This document shows positions 59,493 through 64,000 of a stretch of DNA of 64,000 nucleotides, piece after piece; position 1 is the first letter of the stretch, and every line of letters begins with the position of its first letter. The notes under the pieces were generated by a model. The model searched no databases. It saw nothing but the letters and a program-made list of their open reading frames with translations, and was not told the origin of the DNA. The DNA comes from a virus: the IMG/VR virus record IMGVR_UViG_3300022912_000005, positions 1-64,000 of that record. The stretch is one strand, 5' to 3'. Position numbers and translations under genes: made by a program.

Positions 59493-60020
59493 ATGATAAA
59501 ATATAACATAGCAAAAGAATTTAACTTTGATTATGGGCATAGGGTATGGCCTCAAAAACTAAATTCTGAATTTAGCTTAGATTGTGAATTGGCGTGTAGA
59601 CATTTACATGGACATAGAGGTACTGTAATTGTTCACTTAGAATCAGAGGAGTTGGATAACCAAGGAATGGTGACTGATTTTCATCATTTAAATTGGTTTA
59701 AGAAGTTCCTAGATGATGCAATTGATCATAAATTTATATTGGATAGAAATGATCCGTTGTTACTTGATTTATTTCCACTATTGGTATTGGAGGAAATGAA
59801 AGAATATGCAGTAGCTAACTTAAATGATGTACCAGTATTATTGTGGGAAATATATGAAGGATTAGTTATAGTTGATTTTATACCAACTTCAGAAAATATG
59901 GCAAAGTGGTTATTAGATATTGTTAGCCATAAAATGAAACCATTATCTGTATTGGTATCTCATATAGAATTTTTTGAAACACCAAAATCACAAAGTGTAT
60001 GTTATCAAGGAACTATGTAA
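59493..60020 (+). CDS. queD: 6-carboxy-5,6,7,8-tetrahydropterin synthase
   Basis: 175 aa. Zinc-binding histidines in FDYGHRV, CRHLHGHRGTVIV (with catalytic Cys), GMVTDFHHLN, DHKFIL and a C-terminal PTSENMAKWL ... HIEFFETPKSQSVC. Catalyses the second step of preQ0 synthesis from 7,8-dihydroneopterin triphosphate. First gene of the modification operon; SD AAAGGAGTTAACATG. Confidence 0.92.
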   Translation: MIKYNIAKEFNFDYGHRVWPQKLNSEFSLDCELACRHLHGHRGTVIVHLESEELDNQGMVTDFHHLNWFKKFLDDAIDHKFILDRNDPLLLDLFPLLVLEEMKEYAVANLNDVPVLLWEIYEGLVIVDFIPTSENMAKWLLDIVSHKMKPLSVLVSHIEFFETPKSQSVCYQGTM

Positions 60021-60767
60021 ATGAATTATAATGATATTATTCCCGTAAATGAAGTGTATCCATGTATACAAGGTGAGGGTAGATTAATTGGTGTTCCTCA
60101 TCTTTTAATCAGAACTACTGGATGTAGATTGAAATGTCAATTCTCTGGAGGATCATTTTGTGATACACCATATAGTAGTTGGAATCCTGAAAAGGGTAAA
60201 TTCTCATTAAATAATATAGTTGATATATATAAGGAATTTCCTAATATACGTCATACTATGATAACTGGTGGAGCTCCAACTTTACATTCAAAGTTATTAC
60301 AAGAATTATGTACAATTGGAAAAGAATTTGGGCACTATATTACAATTGAAACAGAGGGTAGTGAATATGTATATACTAAAGCTGATTTGATATCATTATC
60401 ACCAAAACTATCAAATTCAATTCCAATACCTGGATCAAAAATGGGACAACAAACTGTGACAGATAATGATAGACGGCAACACGTTAAATGGTATAGAAAT
60501 ATAGAAGCTATGAAGGATTTAATAAAACACCATCATGATTATCAAATTAAACCAGTAATTTCACAACAATCAGATTTGAATGAGGTTGAAGAATTATTGA
60601 AAGAATTAGATGTAGCAAAATGTAAAGTATATCTAATGCCAGAAGGATTGACTAAAGATCAATTGGAGAGTAGAAGAAAGTGGTTAATACAATTGTGTAT
60701 TGATCGTGGTTATAATTTCACTGATAGGCTACATATAATAGCTTATGGTGATAAACGAGGAGTTTAA
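60021..60767 (+). CDS. queE: 7-carboxy-7-deazaguanine synthase, radical SAM, with unusual Cys spacing
   Basis: 248 aa. ATG directly follows queD's stop. Iron-sulfur cysteines are C35, C39 and C47 (TTGCRLKCQFSGGSFCDTPYSSW); in most QueE the spacing is C-x3-C-x2-C. Other features fit QueE: IQGEGRLIGVPHLLIRTTGC, MITGGAPTLHSKLL and IETEGSE. GGAP replaces the usual GGEP. Converts 6-carboxy-tetrahydropterin to 7-carboxy-7-deazaguanine. Confidence 0.88.
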   Translation: MNYNDIIPVNEVYPCIQGEGRLIGVPHLLIRTTGCRLKCQFSGGSFCDTPYSSWNPEKGKFSLNNIVDIYKEFPNIRHTMITGGAPTLHSKLLQELCTIGKEFGHYITIETEGSEYVYTKADLISLSPKLSNSIPIPGSKMGQQTVTDNDRRQHVKWYRNIEAMKDLIKHHHDYQIKPVISQQSDLNEVEELLKELDVAKCKVYLMPEGLTKDQLESRRKWLIQLCIDRGYNFTDRLHIIAYGDKRGV

Positions 60768-60768
60768 T

Positions 60769-61383
60769 ATGGGAACAAAGAAACCATCAAGTAATAAATT
60801 ATTTAATAAACAATTTTCAAAGGGTAAAGTAGGTGAAGAATATTTTGAACATGTAATAGCTAAAGATTATTTTGATGAATTATACATGTATAATGATTTT
60901 AATAATCCTGTTGACAGGCGATATCAGATTGATGGCATAGATGGGTATATAAAGGATAATAAGTGGGATAACAAATATTTTATAGAGATTAAAAGTAATT
61001 TGACATATAATCCAATACTTAAAGATTTTTCAGCTTGTTTAGAATTTAATAAGTGGGATATAAGTGAACAACAACATCATGGAAATGATGAGGAAGAGGG
61101 ATATATTCAGGATTCAAAGGCACATCGAATTTATCATCTGGAAGTGATAAATACGAAAAATACAAAATCAGGATTTGTGGGCACTGGAAATTGGGTATAT
61201 TATGATTTACCAACGATGAGAAATTTTATACACCGTGAATGGAATAAACCAAAGGCAACAAATTGGATACGTGCCCTATCGTTTGTTGGAGGATATAATT
61301 CTAATTATGCAAGATTAATTTCAATGTCAGTAAAGGATTCTAGGTTCCCACTTCACAATAAGCGGTCTATAACATACAGATGA
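60769..61383 (+). CDS. Putative PD-(D/E)XK nuclease-fold protein in the deazaguanine operon (204 aa)
   Basis: ATG at 60769 follows CGAGGAGTTTAAT; an upstream in-frame ATG at 60745 lies inside que[18 protein letters not shown] then [14 protein letters not shown] has the D-x(n)-E-x-K pattern of PD-(D/E)XK enzymes (Asp within [11 protein letters not shown]). The rest has [17 protein letters not shown] and [14 protein letters not shown]. Sits between queE and folE. It may act on unmodified DNA or be a repair nuclease. Overlaps folE by four bases. Confidence 0.6.
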   Translation: MGTKKPSSNKLFNKQFSKGKVGEEYFEHVIAKDYFDELYMYNDFNNPVDRRYQIDGIDGYIKDNKWDNKYFIEIKSNLTYNPILKDFSACLEFNKWDISEQQHHGNDEEEGYIQDSKAHRIYHLEVINTKNTKSGFVGTGNWVYYDLPTMRNFIHREWNKPKATNWIRALSFVGGYNSNYARLISMSVKDSRFPLHNKRSITYR

Positions 61384-62006
61384 TAAAAAAAATAAAAAGT
61401 AATGAAAATATAATTAGATCAACATCAGATCGAGATGAGATGTTGTTGGATGCTACTAAATATTATGGTAAGTTTCTTGATAGTTTGGGATTCGATTGGA
61501 AACATGACCCTAATATGATGGATACTCCAAATCGTGTAGCTAAAATGTTCATTGATGAATTGTATGCTGGAAGTTTTAATGCACCACCAAATATAACAGC
61601 ATTTGATAATGTAGATGGATATGATGGTATGGTGTTTCAAGGAAATATTAAGATGCAATCTACTTGTAGTCATCATGCAGTTCCGTTTGTTGGAGTTGCC
61701 CATATAGCATATATCCCATCAGCTGATGGTAAAATAATAGGTTTGAGTAAATTAAATAGGATTGTTGAATATTATGCAAGAAGACCACAAGTTCAAGAAA
61801 ACTTAACTATGCAAATACATTCACATGTTGATCAAATGTGTGAGGGAAATATAGGAGTAGCTGTTATGATAGAAGCAAATCATATGTGTGTGCAAGTGCG
61901 TGGGGTGGAACATGATTCTATAATGAAGACTACTAAATTATCAAAAAGATTCTTAACAGAAGATAAAGTATTAAATGAACTTTATCAATTTATAAATGGA
62001 CAATAA
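61380..62006 (+). CDS. folE: GTP cyclohydrolase I
   Basis: 208 aa. Zinc ligand and catalytic motifs are [11 protein letters not shown], and [20 protein letters not shown] then [18 protein letters not shown]; the FolE signature [16 protein letters not shown] and [15 protein letters not shown] are present. Makes 7,8-dihydroneopterin triphosphate, the precursor for QueD. Starts within the stop of the previous gene. Confidence 0.93.
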   Translation: MIKKIKSNENIIRSTSDRDEMLLDATKYYGKFLDSLGFDWKHDPNMMDTPNRVAKMFIDELYAGSFNAPPNITAFDNVDGYDGMVFQGNIKMQSTCSHHAVPFVGVAHIAYIPSADGKIIGLSKLNRIVEYYARRPQVQENLTMQIHSHVDQMCEGNIGVAVMIEANHMCVQVRGVEHDSIMKTTKLSKRFLTEDKVLNELYQFINGQ

Positions 62007-62009
62007 TAA

Positions 62010-62672
62010 ATGAGTAAAATTAAGAAAGTAATTATATATTCTGGTGGATTAGATTCATATACGATGTTGATGGATTTATTGTATAAAAACAAATCTATAT
62101 CAGCCATATCATTTGATTATGGACAGCGACATGATAAAGAACTTGAGTTTGCTAAACGAGTGTGTAGTAAACATGATATTGAGCATATAGTTGTTGACAT
62201 AAATTCAATAAATAAACTAATGCAAGGATCATCATTAACATCTGATATTGATATACCAGAAGGACATTATGAAGATGAAAACATGAAATCGACAGTTGTA
62301 CCAAATAGAAACATGATCTTCATATCGCTTGCAACAGCCTATGCTGTGTCAATAGGGGCGAATGAAGTGTGGACTGGTGTACATGCTGGAGATCATGCGA
62401 TATACCCTGATTGTCGGGGTGAATTTATTGATAAAATAAATGAAGTTACTAAAATTTCAAATTATGAATCTGTTGAAGTAAAAGCTCCATTTATTGAAAT
62501 GTCTAAAATAGGTATAGTAGATATTGGTAAACGATTGGGAATTGATTATTCTGATGCATGGACCTGTTATAAGGGTAATGAATTTGCATGTGGAAAGTGT
62601 GGATCATGTCAGGAAAGACTTGAAGCATTTGATCAAAATGACATTAAGGATCCGATGAGATATGAAACATAA
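62010..62672 (+). CDS. queC: 7-cyano-7-deazaguanine synthase
   Basis: 220 aa. PP-loop [11 protein letters not shown] at residues ~10-20, [50 protein letters not shown] and a zinc site ACGKCGSC(QERLEAF). ATP-dependent conversion of 7-carboxy-7-deazaguanine to preQ0. Overlaps the next gene by 11 bases. Confidence 0.93.
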   Translation: MSKIKKVIIYSGGLDSYTMLMDLLYKNKSISAISFDYGQRHDKELEFAKRVCSKHDIEHIVVDINSINKLMQGSSLTSDIDIPEGHYEDENMKSTVVPNRNMIFISLATAYAVSIGANEVWTGVHAGDHAIYPDCRGEFIDKINEVTKISNYESVEVKAPFIEMSKIGIVDIGKRLGIDYSDAWTCYKGNEFACGKCGSCQERLEAFDQNDIKDPMRYET

Positions 62673-63348
62673 TTCTGGTGATGAAAAGTTAATACCAATG
62701 TTAGAATGGGGAGTACCAGCTGATATTCAAGGAAGTGATGAAATTGTTTTAAATTCACCAATAATGATCAAGGCACAAGAAAAGATTATTGAATTATTTA
62801 AACCAAAAAGTAATACTGCATTTGTTTCATTATGTACTTCAACTAGACCATATTCATCAGGAAGAAAATGGAACAAATTCATAAAAGAATTTAATGATGT
62901 TGATTTTATAATATCATCAAATGGTGGTGTAATTCCCATTGAATATGAAAATTCATATCCATATTTGACTTATGATGCACATGGTACGATAGAATATGAT
63001 GAGGTATATAAATTATATACGACAAGAAATTTAATAAGATTTTTTATACTTAAAAAATATGAGAATATAGTATTTAATTTCAGACCTAATTTAAGAAATA
63101 GTAAATCTGCAAAAATTGCTGGGGATTATCTTTTTGAAAAAGGACATATAAAAAGTTATTGCATTATACCAAATATTGATTTGTATAATGAGGCACAGAA
63201 TGATGGATTTACAAAACTTGGATTGTCAATGTATCCAGATTTACATCCAATAATATTGACAAAATTAAAAGAATCAGTGATTAAATATACAAAAAATACA
63301 ACGATAAAAAAAGAAAAGGATGAAAATGATATTAATTTATTTTGGTGA
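62662..63348 (+). CDS. ArcS-core-like (DUF5591-type) protein (228 aa)
   Basis: Its motif order matches the core of archaeosine synthase Arc[21 protein letters not shown] (ArcS: 'C-S/A-x-x-K-P-Y-S-x-S-x-x-H'), [20 protein letters not shown] then PYLTYDAHG (ArcS: 'VI-x-S-P-x-G-V-V-P-x-E-L-E ... YP-x-x-x-Y-D') and a later [20 protein letters not shown]. ArcS transfers lysine to preQ0 in tRNA. Here it lies between queC and dpdA, so it may tailor the 7-position in DNA to archaeosine- or other preQ0-derived forms. Family assignment is by motif resemblance only; it lacks the PUA domain. Confidence 0.68.
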   Translation: MKHNSGDEKLIPMLEWGVPADIQGSDEIVLNSPIMIKAQEKIIELFKPKSNTAFVSLCTSTRPYSSGRKWNKFIKEFNDVDFIISSNGGVIPIEYENSYPYLTYDAHGTIEYDEVYKLYTTRNLIRFFILKKYENIVFNFRPNLRNSKSAKIAGDYLFEKGHIKSYCIIPNIDLYNEAQNDGFTKLGLSMYPDLHPIILTKLKESVIKYTKNTTIKKEKDENDINLFW

Positions 63349-63383
63349 ACTATCAATCAAAACTCACACTGGAGGAAGATATA

Positions 63384-64000
63384 ATGAGTAACTTTATTTA
63401 TATACCATCATTCTTTTCTGGTGAATATGGTGGGACTATGAAAAAGAATTTTAGATTTTCTAAATCTAATATGACATGTAGATATTATGCTGATGATTTT
63501 CCAGAAAAATATCAACATAAATATGCTTTGATTAGTGCAGGTGCAAATTCATCAAAAACATATAGACACGACTTGGGATTAGACAATTCATTTGTGTTGG
63601 GTGATTCTGGTGGTTATCAAATAGCGTCTGGTGCAATGAAGTGGGATATTAAACATAGAGATAGAATTTTTAACTGGTTAGAAACTAACTCAGATGTTGC
63701 TATTAATTTGGACATTCCACCACGAATGAAATATGCTGGTAAATTTAATGAATGTTTGGATATTAGTAAAGATAATTTTAAATATTTTTATGAAAATCAA
63801 ACTGGAAATACTAAATTTTTAAATGTATTGCAAGGTGAAAATGAACTATCTTATTTAAATTGGTATAATGGTGTGAAAGATTTCCAGTTTAATGGATGGA
63901 GTATTGGAGGAGTTCGGGGTAATTTATATAGAATGTTATCAGGCATATATACTTTAATTAACAATAAAGAACATTTGAATCTTAATAATGATTATTTTCA
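63384..64000 (+). CDS. dpdA: DNA 7-deazaguanine transglycosylase (DpdA-like), 3' end beyond the window
   Basis: ATG at 63384 behind TGGAGGAAGATATA. 205 codons are visible and still open at 64000. TGT-fold signatures: GDSGGYQ (Asp74), INLDIPPR (Asp110), FLNVLQGENE and GWSIGGVRGN, corresponding to base-binding and catalytic motifs of tRNA-guanine transglycosylases. Phage DpdA inserts preQ0-type bases in place of guanine in DNA. Immediately follows folE, queD, queE, queC and the ArcS-core-like gene. Confidence 0.87.
   Translation, partial: MSNFIYIPSFFSGEYGGTMKKNFRFSKSNMTCRYYADDFPEKYQHKYALISAGANSSKTYRHDLGLDNSFVLGDSGGYQIASGAMKWDIKHRDRIFNWLETNSDVAINLDIPPRMKYAGKFNECLDISKDNFKYFYENQTGNTKFLNVLQGENELSYLNWYNGVKDFQFNGWSIGGVRGNLYRMLSGIYTLINNKEHLNLNNDYF

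Noticed and set aside
63325-63387. Short frame reading [21 protein letters not shown], reminiscent of ThiI N-termini
   Set aside because: Only 21 codons, overlapping the ends of two real genes, and it covers the Shine-Dalgarno of dpdA; most likely chance.
1-64000. T4-type late promoter TATAAATA on the + strand upstream of late genes
   Set aside because: I did not find it consistently placed ahead of structural genes; the recurrent intergenic element is TATATTTAT-NN-ATATA instead.

Overview
This window is a continuous stretch of an AT-rich, tightly packed, contractile-tailed (T4-like, 'myovirus') bacteriophage genome. Every supportable gene is on the + strand, intergenic gaps are short, and neighbouring genes often overlap by a few bases. 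The gene set (split TerL, gp20-like portal, gp21-like protease, scaffold, gp23-like capsid, gp13/14/15-like neck, gp18 sheath, gp19 tube, baseplate, gp32-like SSB, UvsX, RNase H-like nuclease, DnaB-type helicase, family B polymerase) is that of a distant T4 relative. The host cannot be named from the sequence; one tail-associated module and a membrane coiled-coil protein look like types I associate with Bacteroidetes phages, but this is weak.

Layout. 1-5181: end of a long tail fibre gene. 5283-7590: small conserved and membrane proteins, possibly lysis. 7600-13387: DNA packaging. The terminase large subunit is fractured by an atypically split intein with a free-standing Vsr-like endonuclease gene in the gap, and the portal carries a full-length HNH intein. 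13478-16599: prohead genes including the protease. 16604-24803: a dense cassette zone of small proteins, most with the same ~20-residue N-terminal leader. 25053-27682: acidic scaffold and major capsid protein. 27879-38905: neck, sheath, tube and a cell-wall peptidase, with more leader-bearing genes between them. 38930-46483: baseplate hub/assembly (with an apparent +1 frameshift extension), tape measure and baseplate proteins. 46491-54162: a minimal family A-type polymerase-like protein, small proteins, SSB, recombinase, exonuclease and helicase. 54168-59479: B12-dependent ribonucleotide reductase, dUTPase, MazG-like protein and DNA polymerase. 59493-64000: a 7-deazaguanine DNA modification operon (queD, queE, a nuclease-like gene, folE, queC, an ArcS-core-like gene and the start of dpdA).

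Main discovery candidate. About 22 otherwise unrelated small proteins begin with nearly the same helix (starting MKLTESKLR and ending EEIQKLNE), and several more have shorter variants. The leader nearly always ends in L/I-x-E, the P3-P1 pattern cut by T4 gp21 prohead protease, and the phage encodes such a protease. I infer that the leader is a capsid-targeting propeptide that packs a large, swappable set of cargo proteins into the head for ejection with the DNA. Cargo includes a ParB/Srx-like protein, a papain-fold-like protein and proteins of unknown function. In three open reading frames the leader lies inside a longer protein.

How the genes work together. A recurrent AT motif (TATATTTAT-NN-ATATA) sits about 30-120 bases upstream of seven gene blocks and is a candidate phage promoter; two strong hairpin terminators follow the capsid and SSB genes. 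Replication, precursor supply (RNR, dUTPase) and base modification genes lie together, suggesting that modified DNA is made at the fork or just after, then packaged with a capsid full of leader-targeted proteins.
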